A program made the translations under genes and the position numbers. Of a DNA stretch of 64,000 nucleotides, positions 50,850-60,138 are shown piece by piece (position 1 is the first letter of the stretch; each line of letters starts with the position of its first letter). Below the pieces are notes generated by a model. That model worked only from the letters and a program-made list of their open reading frames with translations. It was not told the origin of the DNA and ran no database searches. The DNA comes from Arachnia propionica (GTDB lineage Bacteria; Actinomycetota; Actinomycetes; Propionibacteriales; Propionibacteriaceae): assembly GCF_037055325.1 (NCBI RefSeq), contig NZ_CP146373.1, forward strand, positions 186,001 to 250,000. The letters run 5' to 3'.

Positions 50850-51653
50850 ATGCGTATCGCCCGTTTCGCCGTGGCCGGCAAGGATCCCGCCTACGGCATC
50901 ATCGAGTTGGAGGTCGACGGCGGGGAGTACCCGGAAACTGTCGCCGCGATAACGGGGGACCCGCTGGCCGGGGTGCCCGTCAATTACACGGGCGCCAGGC
51001 ACGACCTCGCGGATGTTCGGTTGTTGGCACCCGTCATTCCCCGAAGCAAGATCGTTGCGCTCGGGCGCAACTACGCCGATCACGCCGCCGAACAGGGGGC
51101 ATCCATTCCGGAGGAGCCAATGGTGTTCCTCAAACCGAACACCTGCGTGATCGGACCCGACGAACCCATCGTGCGCCCTGAAGGATGCAGAGATCTGCAT
51201 TATGAAGGTGAGCTGGCCATCATCATCGGGAGGATCTGCAAACAGGTCCCGGAGCAACGAGTGGCCGATGTGGTGTTCGGCTACACCATCGCAAATGATG
51301 TGACCGCACGGGACTGGCAGAAGGAGAACGATCAGTGGTTCCGGGCTAAGGGATGCGACACCTTCTGCCCTCTTGGTCCGTGGATCAACACACACCTTAC
51401 CCCGGCGGAGGCGGGTCATCTCGCGATCGAAACCCGAGTGGGTGAGGATGTGCGGCAGCAGGGGAACACGTCCCGGCTGGTCCGGGGTATTCCGGAGCTG
51501 GTGACCTACGTCTCCTCGTTCACAACACTGCTTCCTGGGGATGTCATCCTCACCGGAACCCCGGCAGGGGTGGGTCCGATGGCCGACAGGGACGTGGTCT
51601 CGGTGGAAATCGATGGGCTCGGGGTGCTGAGCAATCCCGTGACCTCCGCGTGA
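50850..51653 (+). CDS. Fumarylacetoacetate hydrolase (FAH) family protein
   Basis: 267-residue member of the FAH/HpaG family (acylpyruvate hydrolase or isomerase-type enzymes of aromatic catabolism, or oxaloacetate-related housekeeping enzymes). Short N-terminal domain, then the FAH core: KIVALGRNYADHAAE, MVFLKPNTCVIGPDEPIV, metal-ligand Glu in LHYEGELAIIIGR, Asp in YTIANDVTARDWQ, and GDVILTGTPAGVGPM. A GTGA overlap links it to the CPBP protease gene. No catabolic genes surround it, so the substrate is open. Confidence 0.9.
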   Translation: MRIARFAVAGKDPAYGIIELEVDGGEYPETVAAITGDPLAGVPVNYTGARHDLADVRLLAPVIPRSKIVALGRNYADHAAEQGASIPEEPMVFLKPNTCVIGPDEPIVRPEGCRDLHYEGELAIIIGRICKQVPEQRVADVVFGYTIANDVTARDWQKENDQWFRAKGCDTFCPLGPWINTHLTPAEAGHLAIETRVGEDVRQQGNTSRLVRGIPELVTYVSSFTTLLPGDVILTGTPAGVGPMADRDVVSVEIDGLGVLSNPVTSA

Positions 51654-52534
51654 CCGCCCGCCTGCCCGGACCGGAGCTCAGATATCCGGTCGCCCTGCGG
51701 GGCGAAGACCCCGGGAAACTGGCGATGGGCCTGCTGGGAGCGCTCTTGGCTTTCCTGGTGGTGGTGCAGCTACTGGCGCAGGCCGTATTGGGGGTCGGTT
51801 GGTTGTTTAGGGGGCAACCGACCTTCGAGGATTACCGGTCCCGTGCGCTGGCCTATGAACTTCCCGACGGAATCTTGGCGAGCCATCTTGGGATCGCGGG
51901 TCTGCTGCTGTTCGTGCTGCTGATCCAGCGGTACTGGCATGGCAGGAAGGCCGGCTGGGCGATTTCCGTCCAGCCGGGGGGACGCTGGCGGTACTTGTTG
52001 ATCTGCCTCGTGCTGGCGGCAGTGCTGCTGAATATCGTCATGTGGCTCATGCGCGGGGGGAACATGGCATGGCAGGCGGCCCAACCCGACTGGATGGTAT
52101 ATCTCGTGCTGATCCTCATCACCTCGCCCCTGCAGGCAGCTGCGGAGGAGTTTTTCTTTCGCGGTTACCTGCAGCAGGCCATCGGTTCCTTGGCAGGCAG
52201 GGCCTGGGTCGGCGTTCTGTGCTCAGCTCTGGTTTTCGCGTTCTTCCACGGAAATCAAAACATCGCGCTTTTCGCGCATCGTTTAGGTTTCGGACTGATA
52301 GCAGGGATCCTGGTGTGGGCCACAGGTGGCCTGGAGGCTGCGATCGCCGTCCATGTGGCCAACAACGTCTTCGCCTTCGGATATGCGCTGTTCACGGGTG
52401 GGGTTGTCGCACTCAAGGCAACCTCGGAGATTTCCTGGGAGGCGGCCTGTTCAGACCTCGCCGGTTTCGCCGTCTTCGGCGTCGCTGCATGGTGGATCGG
52501 CCGCAGGATGCACGTCGCGACCCTGACACCCTGA
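51650..52534 (+). CDS. CPBP-family intramembrane metalloprotease
   Basis: Membrane protein of 294 residues with about seven hydrophobic segments, ABI/CaaX-protease (Rce1-like) family. The three family motifs are present: EEFFFRGYLQ (EExxxR), FFHGNQN (FxxxH-type), and HVANNVFAF (HxxxN). GTG start overlaps the FAH-gene stop, so both are translated from one message. Some members process bacteriocins or anti-sigma factors; no such neighbour is seen. Role unknown. Confidence 0.9.
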   Translation: MTARLPGPELRYPVALRGEDPGKLAMGLLGALLAFLVVVQLLAQAVLGVGWLFRGQPTFEDYRSRALAYELPDGILASHLGIAGLLLFVLLIQRYWHGRKAGWAISVQPGGRWRYLLICLVLAAVLLNIVMWLMRGGNMAWQAAQPDWMVYLVLILITSPLQAAAEEFFFRGYLQQAIGSLAGRAWVGVLCSALVFAFFHGNQNIALFAHRLGFGLIAGILVWATGGLEAAIAVHVANNVFAFGYALFTGGVVALKATSEISWEAACSDLAGFAVFGVAAWWIGRRMHVATLTP

Positions 52535-52602
52535 GTGTCTCCAGATGCTGACTCGAGTCACCGTCAGGGTGGCCGTGAGGTGCGGCGTCTTACACTCCTG
52601 TC

Positions 52603-53529
52603 ATGATGGATGTGCTTCTAGGGGTTGTGGACCGGGGGTGGGTATCCGAGAGCCACCACCGGGGCAGGATCAGTGTGGTTCGCGAGGACGGACGGCCTCT
52701 GCTGTCTCTCGGAGACATGACCGCGCCCACCTTGCCCAGGTCGGCCCTCAAACCGTTCCAGGTCATCGCGATGCTGCGCAATGGCCTGGATCTCGAAGGT
52801 CAGCTGCTCGCGCTGGCCGCGGCGTCGCACCTCGGGCAGCCCATGCATACGGAAGGGGCACTGCGCATCCTCGAGATGACCGGGCTGAGTGCGTCGGACT
52901 TCCAGCACACCGCTGACCTTCCCGGCGATGAGACATCGCTCGCGGCCTGGCTGGCTGCTGGGAGGAGGAAAGAGCCGCTGGCGCACAACTGCTCCGGGAA
53001 ACATGCGGCCATGTTGCGCACCTGCCGACTCGCAGGGTGGCCCCTCGATGGCTACCGAGACCCGTCGCATCCCCTGCAACAGGCCATCAGGGCCGTCATC
53101 GAGGAGTACTGCGGTGTGCTCGGTGAACCGGTGGTCGATGGCTGCACGGCACCTGCCTTCGCCACCACGTTGCCGGGGCTGGCACATGGTTTCGCGCGCC
53201 TGGCATCTGAGGAGAAGGGCCCCGGCAAGCTGGTGGCGGACGCCTTCCGCCGCTATCCCGAATACACATCCGGTGCTTCCCATCCTGTAGTCAGCCTCGT
53301 GGAACAGGTACCAGAAGCCGTGGCCAAGGTGGGTGCCGAGGGAATCCTCGCCGTCGGTTTGCCCGAGGGGATTGGGATCGCGGTGAAGATTTCCGACGGG
53401 ATGGGTCGTGGACGCTTTGAGGTCGTTGACGCCATCCTCACCCGCCTCGGACACCCGGTGACCAGCGGGCCAGGTGAGGTCCGCATCAGTTCCGAATTGG
53501 AGGAGAATCTCGCCTCCTTGACGGGGTGA
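52603..53529 (+). CDS. L-asparaginase, rhizobial (type III) family
   Basis: Hydrolyses asparagine to aspartate and ammonia. 308 residues of PF06089, the family of Rhizobium etli AnsA, not the E. coli type. Family segments: DRGWVSESHHRGRISVV, LPRSALKPFQ (with the catalytic Ser-Lys of the beta-lactamase-like fold), AHNCSGKHAAML, DGCTAPAFATTLPGLA and GILAVGLPEGIGIAVKISDG. Two adjacent ATGs (52603 and 52606) are possible starts. It stands alone between the CPBP gene and two tRNA genes. Confidence 0.88.
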   Translation: MMDVLLGVVDRGWVSESHHRGRISVVREDGRPLLSLGDMTAPTLPRSALKPFQVIAMLRNGLDLEGQLLALAAASHLGQPMHTEGALRILEMTGLSASDFQHTADLPGDETSLAAWLAAGRRKEPLAHNCSGKHAAMLRTCRLAGWPLDGYRDPSHPLQQAIRAVIEEYCGVLGEPVVDGCTAPAFATTLPGLAHGFARLASEEKGPGKLVADAFRRYPEYTSGASHPVVSLVEQVPEAVAKVGAEGILAVGLPEGIGIAVKISDGMGRGRFEVVDAILTRLGHPVTSGPGEVRISSELEENLASLTG

Positions 53530-53593
53530 ACCACCAAGTTGCGCGCCTGAGACGGGCCGTGTACTGTTTCTCTCCGTGCTCGGGAGAGCGCAC

Positions 53594-53665
53594 AGGGGTA
53601 TGGGGTAATTGGCAGCCCGACTGATTCTGGTTCAGTTAGTCTTGGTTCGAGTCCAGGTACCCCTG
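53594..53665 (+). tRNA. tRNA-Gln (CTG anticodon)
   Basis: 72-nt cloverleaf. Acceptor AGGGGTA (53594-53600) pairs with TACCCCT (53658-53664), discriminator G. Anticodon stem ACTGA/TCAGT encloses loop TTCTGGT with anticodon CTG. T arm GGTTCGAGTCC is standard. No CCA is encoded. Confidence 0.96.
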
Positions 53666-53701
53666 CGGAGCGGGTCTTCGAGGAGATCCATCCCATCGCC
53701 T

Positions 53702-53774
53702 GGCCCCGTTGTGTAGCGGCCTAGCACGCCGCCCTCTCAAGGCGGTAGCGCGGGTTCGAATCCCGTCGGGGCTA
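53702..53774 (+). tRNA. tRNA-Glu (CTC anticodon)
   Basis: 73-nt cloverleaf. Acceptor GGCCCCG (53702-53708) pairs with CGGGGCT (53767-53773), including one G-U at the first pair. Anticodon stem CCGCC/GGCGG with loop CTCTCAA gives anticodon CTC. T arm GGGTTCGAATCCC. CCA follows directly at 53775-53777 after discriminator A. Confidence 0.96.
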
Positions 53775-53777
53775 CCA

Positions 53778-54191
53778 GGACAATTGCCTTGGTCAGACGC
53801 AGGTTTGGCCAAGGCATCTGTCGTTCGTGGGGTGCAATATCCCGCACCACATTTCGATTCTCCTGTTTCACAGGGTACCCCGCAAGATTTCCTCCAGGAT
53901 CGTCACGCCAGTGCGGAGAGCGAGCAACGCCAGCTGCACCCGATCCCGCGACCCCGTTCTTGATACCAAGGGTTGTGACCGTGGGCATCGCCCGTCCTTG
54001 GGGCTGCGGCGCTCGGCATCCCGCTGCTGCTGCACGCTTTGGTGTCGATGCTGATGAGGTCTTTACGCTGCATCTGTGGCTATCTTTCTAGCGGATGCAT
54101 GATTGGTTTTGCTACTGCTGTTCGGGAGTCCTAACGGGACTGTTGGTGCGGCACCGGCCTTGTGGCTCACGAGTAGGTTCTCGTGCGTTGG
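53778..54191. other. Gene-poor stretch after the tRNA genes
   Basis: About 410 bases with no supported gene. A perfect 8-bp stem TGCCTTGG (53785-53792)/CCAAGGCA (53809-53816) may end the tRNA transcript but lacks a U-run. A minus-strand frame ending in the tRNA (...APTGFEPALPP) is a known artefact of tRNA-Glu sequence. No integrase or direct repeat marking an insertion was seen. Confidence 0.45.
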
Positions 54192-54914
54192 TCATTCGGT
54201 TCCGTTGCGGCGCAACACCTCACTCAGGCGTTCAGCAGCGGCCATCACGGCGGGGGCGTGGAGCCGTCCCGGCTGCCGGGTCAGGCGTTCGATGGGACCG
54301 GAGACGCTGACGGCTGCGATGATCTTTCCAGAGGGGGAGAGCACCGGGGCTGAGACCGAGGCGACCCCCGGCTCGCGTTCGGCAACAGACTGCGCCCATC
54401 CGCGGCGGCGTACCTGCTGCAATGACAGCACCGTGAACGTGGCTTCCTTGAGTAGACGAGGCAGGTTCTCGGGTTCTTCCCAGGCCAGCAACACCTGCGC
54501 GGCAGAACCTGCGGTCATGGAGAGCTGTGCCCCAAGGGGAACGGTGTCTCGCAGACCCGAAGGACGTTCCACAGCGGCGGAGCAGATTCGGAGATCACCC
54601 TGGCGGCGAAACAATTGGGCCGATTCGCCGGTGATGTCGCGTAGCCGGGTGAGGATGGGTCCTGCGGTGGCCAGCAAGGGATCCTCCGCGGCGGAGCTGG
54701 CCAGCTCCGCGAGGCGTGGGCCCAGAACGAAACGTCCCTGGAGGTCTCGGGTGACCAGGCGATGGTGTTCCAGGGCCACTGCCAGTCGGTGTGCCGTCGG
54801 TCGTGCCAAGCCGGTGGCACCTACTAGGCCTGCGAGCGTCAGAGGGCTGTTTTCCAAGGCAGTCAGTACGGCCGCTGCCTTGTCGAGAACTCCTACTCCG
54901 CTTCCTTCGTCCAT
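54192..54914 (-). CDS. IclR-family regulator (NdgR/LtbR-like)
   Basis: 240-residue regulator. N-terminal winged helix (VLDKAAAVLTALENSPLTLAGLVGATGLARPTAHRLAVALEHHRLV) and C-terminal effector domain (YATSP...not complete; here DTVPLGAQLSMTAGSAAQVLLAW, QVRRRGWAQSVAEREPGVASVSAPVLSPSGKIIAAVSVSGP). It lies divergent to leuCD, the fixed position of NdgR of Streptomyces and LtbR of Corynebacterium, which control leucine genes. The start codon sits 8 nt after a GATAAT box, so the message is probably leaderless. Likely regulates leuCD and itself; effector not shown. Confidence 0.92.
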   Translation of the reverse strand: MDEGSGVGVLDKAAAVLTALENSPLTLAGLVGATGLARPTAHRLAVALEHHRLVTRDLQGRFVLGPRLAELASSAAEDPLLATAGPILTRLRDITGESAQLFRRQGDLRICSAAVERPSGLRDTVPLGAQLSMTAGSAAQVLLAWEEPENLPRLLKEATFTVLSLQQVRRRGWAQSVAEREPGVASVSAPVLSPSGKIIAAVSVSGPIERLTRQPGRLHAPAVMAAAERLSEVLRRNGTE

Positions 54915-54950
54915 ATTCCGAGATTATCGTTTCGAATGTTGGACATGCAA
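54915..54950 (-). promoter_or_regulatory. Promoter/operator of the IclR regulator, leuC side
   Basis: On the minus strand TTGCAT (54945-54950), a 16-nt spacer and GATAAT (54923-54928) sit 8 nt before the ATG at 54914. Between the boxes lies an inverted repeat ATGT-TGG-ACAT (54936-54946), a candidate operator. The same interval must carry the leuC promoter, so one bound protein could control both. Confidence 0.45.
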
Positions 54951-55006
54951 GATAGAGTGCCGCCACCTGGCAGGCCCTGTCCTGCGATCAATCGTAATGA
55001 GGAAGC

Positions 55007-56419
55007 ATGAAAATGGGGAAGACCCTCGCTGAGAAGGTTTGGGATGCGCATGTCGTACGCGCTGTCGATGGTGAACCCGACTTGCTCTACATCGACCTGC
55101 ACCTGGTGCACGAGGTTACGAGCCCGCAGGCCTTCGAGGGTTTGCGGATGAATGGTCGAAGGGTGCGCCGTCCGGATCTCACCTTGGCGACTGAGGATCA
55201 CAACACTCCCACGCTGAACATCCTCGAACCGATCGCGGATCCCGTCTCCCGAACCCAGGTGGAAACACTGCGCAGGAATGCAGCTGAGTTCGGAATCCGT
55301 CTTCATTCGCTGGGCGATCGCGATCAGGGGGTCGTCCACATCATCGGCCCGCAGCTCGGGGTGACCCAGCCCGGCATGACCATCGTCTGCGGCGACTCCC
55401 ACACCTCGACCCACGGTGCCTTCGGGGCCCTGGCCTTCGGCATTGGCACATCGGAGGTGGAACACGTGCTCGCCACCCAGACGCTGCCGCAGAAGAAACC
55501 CAGAATGATGGCCGTCAACATCAACGGCGACCTGCCGCCCGGGGTCACCGCCAAGGATGTTGTCCTGGCGTTGATCGCCAAGGTCGGCACGGGCGGTGGC
55601 CAAGGCTACATCGTCGAGTACCGGGGAAGTACCATCGAAAAGTTGTCGATGGAGGGTCGCATGACGATCTGCAACATGTCCATCGAGTGGGGCGCCAAGG
55701 CCGGCATGATTGCTCCGGACGAAACAACCCTCGCATACCTGAAAGGCCGCCCCCACGCTCCAGAAGGAGCCGAGTGGGATGCCGCGGTTGAGTACTGGAA
55801 GACTCTTCGCTCCGACGACGACGCCCACTTCGATGCGCAGGTGGACATCGACGCGACCCGGCTGACCCCCTTCGTCACGTGGGGCACCAACCCAGGGCAC
55901 GGCGTGCCGCTCGGGGGTGTGGTGCCCGCTCCTGAGGATTTTGATTCCGATGTGGAGCAGGCCACAGCGCGCCGAGCCCTCGAATACATGGATCTGACCC
56001 CGGGGACCCCGATGCGGGAGATCGCGGTAAACGCAGTGTTTCTCGGTTCCTGCACCAACGGCCGGATCGAGGACCTGAGGCTGGCGGCCTCCGTGCTCCA
56101 GGGACGCAGGATAGCCGAGGGCGTGCGGATGCTCGTCGTCCCGGGTTCGGCCCGGGTTCGGATCCAGGCTGAGCTCGAGGGCCTGGACAAGATCTTCCTC
56201 GCATCTGGGGCCGAGTGGCGGGCGGCGGGATGTTCGATGTGCCTTGGCATGAATCCCGATCAACTCTCCCCGGGGGAAAGGTCGGCCTCCACGTCCAACC
56301 GCAACTTCGAGGGACGCCAGGGCAAGGGTGGACGCACCCACCTCGTCAGTCCCGCGGTCGCCGCCGCGACTGCCGTCACCGGGTACCTCGCTGCCCCTGC
56401 TGACCTGATCGGAGCCTGA
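55007..56419 (+). CDS. leuC: 3-isopropylmalate dehydratase, large subunit
   Basis: Leucine synthesis: isomerises 2- to 3-isopropylmalate through an Fe4S4 cluster, with LeuD. 470 residues, aconitase superfamily. [31 protein letters not shown] and the cluster ligands in LGSCTNGR and GCSMCLGMN are present. ATG 55007 is close to GAGGAAG; ATG 55013 is an alternative. First gene of leuCD, divergent from the IclR regulator. Confidence 0.97.
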   Translation: MKMGKTLAEKVWDAHVVRAVDGEPDLLYIDLHLVHEVTSPQAFEGLRMNGRRVRRPDLTLATEDHNTPTLNILEPIADPVSRTQVETLRRNAAEFGIRLHSLGDRDQGVVHIIGPQLGVTQPGMTIVCGDSHTSTHGAFGALAFGIGTSEVEHVLATQTLPQKKPRMMAVNINGDLPPGVTAKDVVLALIAKVGTGGGQGYIVEYRGSTIEKLSMEGRMTICNMSIEWGAKAGMIAPDETTLAYLKGRPHAPEGAEWDAAVEYWKTLRSDDDAHFDAQVDIDATRLTPFVTWGTNPGHGVPLGGVVPAPEDFDSDVEQATARRALEYMDLTPGTPMREIAVNAVFLGSCTNGRIEDLRLAASVLQGRRIAEGVRMLVVPGSARVRIQAELEGLDKIFLASGAEWRAAGCSMCLGMNPDQLSPGERSASTSNRNFEGRQGKGGRTHLVSPAVAAATAVTGYLAAPADLIGA

Positions 56420-56422
56420 GAC

Positions 56423-57037
56423 ATGGATGCTTTCTCCACTCACACCGGAATCGCCGTTCCACTGCGCCGCAGCAACGTCGACACCGACCAGATCATCCCC
56501 GCCGTCTACCTCAAACGCATCACCCGGACCGGCTTTGAGGACGGGCTGTTCGCGGGCTGGCGCAGCGACCCTGATTTCGTGCTCAACCGCGAGCCCTTCA
56601 CGGACGGGACCATCCTGGTGCCCGGACCTGACTTCGGGACTGGCTCGTCGCGAGAACATGCCGTCTGGGCGCTGCAGAACTACGGCTTCAAGGTGATTGT
56701 GGGAACCCGGTTCGGTGACATCTTCCGTTCCAACTCGGGCAAGGCAGGGTTGCTCGTGGCCCTCGTCACGGAGGAGGACCGGGACAGGCTCTGGGCTGCC
56801 ATCGAGACCGCCCCCGAGGAACCGGTGACGGTGGACCTGCCGGAGCAGACCATAACCCGCGGGGATCTCGTGATCGGGTTCGAAATCGACGAGTACACCA
56901 AGTACCGCTTGCTGAACGGCTTGGACGACATCTCCATGACCCTGCAGCACGACGACGAGATCGGGGCGTACGAGGCGACCCGCCCGGGGTTCAAGCCGAA
57001 GACCCTGCCCGTGCGGACTGTAGACACCGTCTCCTGA
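56423..57037 (+). CDS. leuD: 3-isopropylmalate dehydratase, small subunit
   Basis: Partner of LeuC carrying the swivelling domain. 204 residues. [48 protein letters not shown] and [15 protein letters not shown] match the family. It begins 3 nt after the leuC stop, so the two are co-translated. Confidence 0.97.
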   Translation: MDAFSTHTGIAVPLRRSNVDTDQIIPAVYLKRITRTGFEDGLFAGWRSDPDFVLNREPFTDGTILVPGPDFGTGSSREHAVWALQNYGFKVIVGTRFGDIFRSNSGKAGLLVALVTEEDRDRLWAAIETAPEEPVTVDLPEQTITRGDLVIGFEIDEYTKYRLLNGLDDISMTLQHDDEIGAYEATRPGFKPKTLPVRTVDTVS

Positions 57038-57055
57038 GGACCGCTGCTCGGACGG

Positions 57056-57862
57056 GTGACGATCCCGACGGTATTCTCCTGCTTCGTGGAAGTCGAAAAA
57101 CGTCCCTGGCATCGCTCTCTGCGTGAGGCGAACCAAGAAACGGCGCCCCGTGCCTACCGTTTCCTGGCGCGACTGGTTCACCTGGTGATGGGTGGTCTGG
57201 TCCGGCGGACCTGGCGGGGGCAGGAGAACGTCCCGCCCGGCGGGGTGCTGGTGGTATCCAATCACCTCTCGAACTTCGATGTCCCTACGACCGGCGAGTT
57301 CCTCGTCTGGTCCGGGCGCTGGCCCCGCTACCTGGGCAAGTCCGAGATCTGGAAGGTGCCGGTGGTTGGGTGGTTCGCGCGCGAGTGCCGCCAGATTCCT
57401 GTCATACGCCACTCCGAACGGGCCAAGGACTCGCTCGTGCATGCTCGCGAGGCCCTGGAAGCGGGGGAATGCGTCGCGATCTTCCCCGAGGGAACCATAA
57501 CGGCCGATCCCGATGGCTGGCCCATGACCGGGCGCCCGGGCGCCGCCCGCCTGGCGCTCACGACCGGGGTGCCGGTGATCCCGGTCTGTCAGGTCGGGAC
57601 AGACGCCCTCCTGGGTCGGAAGAAGCTGGAACTTCACCGGCTGTTCTCCCTGCGTAGGCGCCCCGTGATGGTGCAGGCGGGGCCGCCTGTCGACCTCAGC
57701 GCCTTCCCGATGGGGGAGGAGCCCGCGAAGGAGGACGTGGAACAGGCCAGCGTCGCGATCATGGACGCGATCACCGCGGTCGTAGCCGAACTCAGGGGCG
57801 GCCCCGCCCCCGAGGGGCGCTGGGACATGCGGGTAGGTGCCCGCGTGCCCCAGCGGGGGTGA
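57056..57862 (+). CDS. 1-acyl-sn-glycerol-3-phosphate acyltransferase (PlsC-like)
   Basis: Membrane-associated acyltransferase of phospholipid synthesis, adding an acyl chain to lysophosphatidate. 268 residues. Catalytic HX4D in SNHLSNFD, glycerol-phosphate site in FPEGTIT, and motif IV-like GVPVIPVCQVGTDA are present, with one hydrophobic N-terminal helix (FLARLVHLVMGGLV). GTG 57056 is 18 nt after leuD; GTG 57086 is an alternative start. It may be read from the leuCD transcript. Convergent with the oxidoreductase downstream, only 3 nt apart. Confidence 0.88.
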   Translation: MTIPTVFSCFVEVEKRPWHRSLREANQETAPRAYRFLARLVHLVMGGLVRRTWRGQENVPPGGVLVVSNHLSNFDVPTTGEFLVWSGRWPRYLGKSEIWKVPVVGWFARECRQIPVIRHSERAKDSLVHAREALEAGECVAIFPEGTITADPDGWPMTGRPGAARLALTTGVPVIPVCQVGTDALLGRKKLELHRLFSLRRRPVMVQAGPPVDLSAFPMGEEPAKEDVEQASVAIMDAITAVVAELRGGPAPEGRWDMRVGARVPQRG

Positions 57863-57865
57863 GCC

Positions 57866-58876
57866 TCAGGCGGGATCGTTCATCAGGGTGCGGGCCTGTT
57901 CCATCAGTTCGACGGTGGCGATGGTGGCGTTCAGCGGACGCAGCGGGGACTCGGTGATCCCCGCTGCGATGCAGCGAGCCACCTCCACGGCCTCGTGGAA
58001 GAGGCCCTCGTGGTGGATACGTGGCTCGTCCCAGGACAGCACCCGGCCATCCCGGAACCTCACCTCGACGGGCCCCGGGCGGTAGAACGGGCCGTCGAGC
58101 ACCAGGGTGGCGTCGCTGCCCCCGATGACGGCGACGCTCGGGGTGTCGGTCAACATCGAGGCGAACACACTCGCCTGGCGCCCCTCGCCGTCCCCCAGCA
58201 AGGCCATGAACTGTCCGACGGCGCCCGTCGCGTGCCGGGGACCGACGGCCGCCACCACCTCGACCCCGGGCAGGACCCAGTCGGCGAACATCAGCGGATA
58301 GATCCCGAGATCGTTCATGGCCCCGCCACCCTGGGCCGGGTCCATGGCGCGGCGGTGATCCACCAGGTACTCGCCCATGTCCACGGTGACGGCCTCGATC
58401 CTGCCCAGCAGATTCGCCGCGAGCACCTGCCGGACCACGTCGAAGCGAGGCAGGGCCAGCGACCACACCGCCTCCATGCAGAACAGGTCCTTGTCGCGGG
58501 CCAACTCGACCAGTTCCCGCGTGGCCTCGACGGTGGGGGTCATGGGTTTCTCGACGAGCACGTTTCGCCCGGCCTCCAGGGCGAGCCGGGCGTGGGAGGC
58601 GTGGTCTAGGTGGCCTGTAGCGACGTAGACGACATCCAGGTCCTGGGCTACGAGTTCCTCGTAGGAGCCGCAGGCCTTCTCGACGACGTGTCCTTCAGCG
58701 AATTCGCGCGCTCGATCCAGGGAACGGGATCCGACGGCGACAATGCGCTGGGAGGTGTTCCGGGTCACCGTGGTGACGAACTGGTCGGCGATCCATCCGG
58801 TTCCGATCACGCCCCAGCGAAGGGAGGGGACGGAGGTCGGGTCGGTGGTGCGGGGCTGGGGCAGGGAGTCAGTCAT
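57866..58876 (-). CDS. Gfo/Idh/MocA-family oxidoreductase
   Basis: NAD(P)-dependent dehydrogenase of 336 residues from ATG 58876. GVIGTGWIADQF (Rossmann), VYVATGHLDHASHARLALEAGRNVLVEKPMT with the active-site Lys in EKP, and the C-terminal sheet with GGSDATLVLDG. Family members act on sugars, inositols, sialic-acid-like compounds or trans-dihydrodiols; the substrate cannot be read. A GTG at 58906 would extend the protein by ten residues. It is not linked to other sugar genes. Confidence 0.88.
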   Translation of the reverse strand: MTDSLPQPRTTDPTSVPSLRWGVIGTGWIADQFVTTVTRNTSQRIVAVGSRSLDRAREFAEGHVVEKACGSYEELVAQDLDVVYVATGHLDHASHARLALEAGRNVLVEKPMTPTVEATRELVELARDKDLFCMEAVWSLALPRFDVVRQVLAANLLGRIEAVTVDMGEYLVDHRRAMDPAQGGGAMNDLGIYPLMFADWVLPGVEVVAAVGPRHATGAVGQFMALLGDGEGRQASVFASMLTDTPSVAVIGGSDATLVLDGPFYRPGPVEVRFRDGRVLSWDEPRIHHEGLFHEAVEVARCIAAGITESPLRPLNATIATVELMEQARTLMNDPA

Positions 58877-59162
58877 CTGGAGTCCGTTCCGGGCAGCAAA
58901 GCCCACATTGTCAGGACAAATTCTCTAGCTGATTCTATCTCTCGGTGCGCAGAGGCTTGTCGGCGCCTCCGGAGGGTCGCCTCAACAGGGCTGACCGGCC
59001 ACGGACAGGGTCGCCTCATTCTACGGAAGCGCACACATTCGGAACGACCCCGCCGCCGAGCTGGGAGCGCGGCCATATTCGACGGGCCATCAGCCTCGGA
59101 GGCGGGATGGCTGAAGCTCGCCGAGGACTTCGCATGCTCAACCACATCATCAGGAGGAACCC

Positions 59163-60080
59163 ATGAAAGAAAGCAGTAGAAATCATTTCTCACGGGGCTG
59201 GTTGCCTTGTCTGCGTTCCTGACGAGCTGCTCGTCGGTCCCCGTCCACACGAGCAGATCCCAGGTCCTGCGGCCTCCGTATCGGGAGGATCATTCAGCTT
59301 CAAGGACATCGGGGGCGCGACACCGAGTTGGTGGCTCCGACGAACCTGGCCTGCGGGGTGGGTCCTCTCGCCACTGCACCTTCGGCGCGGACAAACTTGC
59401 CGGCTGGAACGCCAAAGCGACCGAGCGGGTATCCCGGTAGGTGACTCCGGAGGCTGCGGAGCTGCCGGGTCTCGGTAGGGCGAACGCCAAGGACGGCGCA
59501 TTCAATGCCGAGACTCTGTTGGGCCGCGGGGTCAACGTCATCCTCGACGCGGGTGAAATCTCCACCGCGTACGCGAAGATCGACGACGATCACTGACGAG
59601 CAATGTGTCTTCGTCTACTACGGCACAGGTGATTCGGGCCTGAGCACCGCGGGGAGCAAGACCATCCAAGTTCAGGTGATCGATGTCATTGGTGCCACAG
59701 ACGTCTACGGAACGACTGCGAAGGCCTCGGGCTGGGGCGACGTAAAAGCCGAGCAGCTGCTCACCCCGGATCCTGACTGGATCATCGCCATGCCCGGAAG
59801 GGTGAGACGGACCTGGCGCGAGTGATGTTTTCAAGCCCTTGTGGGCGGCTTCCCAGGGCAACGTGCTGATCTCCTCGCAGATCCCTGGGGTTGGATGGAC
59901 GGCCCACCCTCGGTGAACCAGGTGATCGGCGCGGTCTAAGCGGTGGAGAGCACCTACCCGGTTGTCTACAACTTTGCCCCTCCGAAAGAAGTGAAGGAGA
60001 TCCACTTGCTCTTCTACCGTCACGAGCTGACCGAGTCCGAGGTAAACGGGATTCTCGTAGGAACCGGTCGTAGAAGTTGA
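59163..60080 (+). pseudogene. Iron-siderophore-binding lipoprotein, frameshifted
   Basis: Remains of a TroA/FepB-like substrate-binding lipoprotein broken by several frameshifts and stops. An intact AGGAGG precedes ATG 59163, but the lipoprotein signal LTGLVALSAFLTSC lies in another frame (about 59189-59233). Then ANAKDGAFNAETLLGRGVNVILDAGEI (two pieces, about 59480-59570); VFVYYGTGDSGLSTAGSKTIQ and SGWGDVKAEQLLTPDPDWIIAMPG (about 59608-59800); LISSQIPGVGWTA (about 59865); and the C-terminal piece VESTYPVVYNFAPPKEVKEI ending at TGA 60078-60080. Order and content fit the family. No permease genes remain. Confidence 0.8.
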
Positions 60081-60138
60081 TCTATCCGGGGAGCCGTGAC
60101 AAGTTGGATGAATCGGCAGTCAAGCTCAGGAGGCCCCG

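Noticed and set aside
53737-53988. Minus-strand open frame ending APTGFEPALPP
   Set aside because: The ending is the translated antisense of tRNA-Glu, a common false gene; the remainder lacks protein-like features.
58908-58919. Inverted repeat TTGTC-AG-GACAA upstream of the oxidoreductase
   Set aside because: Five-base arms are too short to separate from chance, and no promoter boxes could be placed around it.
59538-60023. 161-codon minus-strand frame
   Set aside because: Antisense of the siderophore-binding pseudogene, whose plus-strand pieces match a known family in order.
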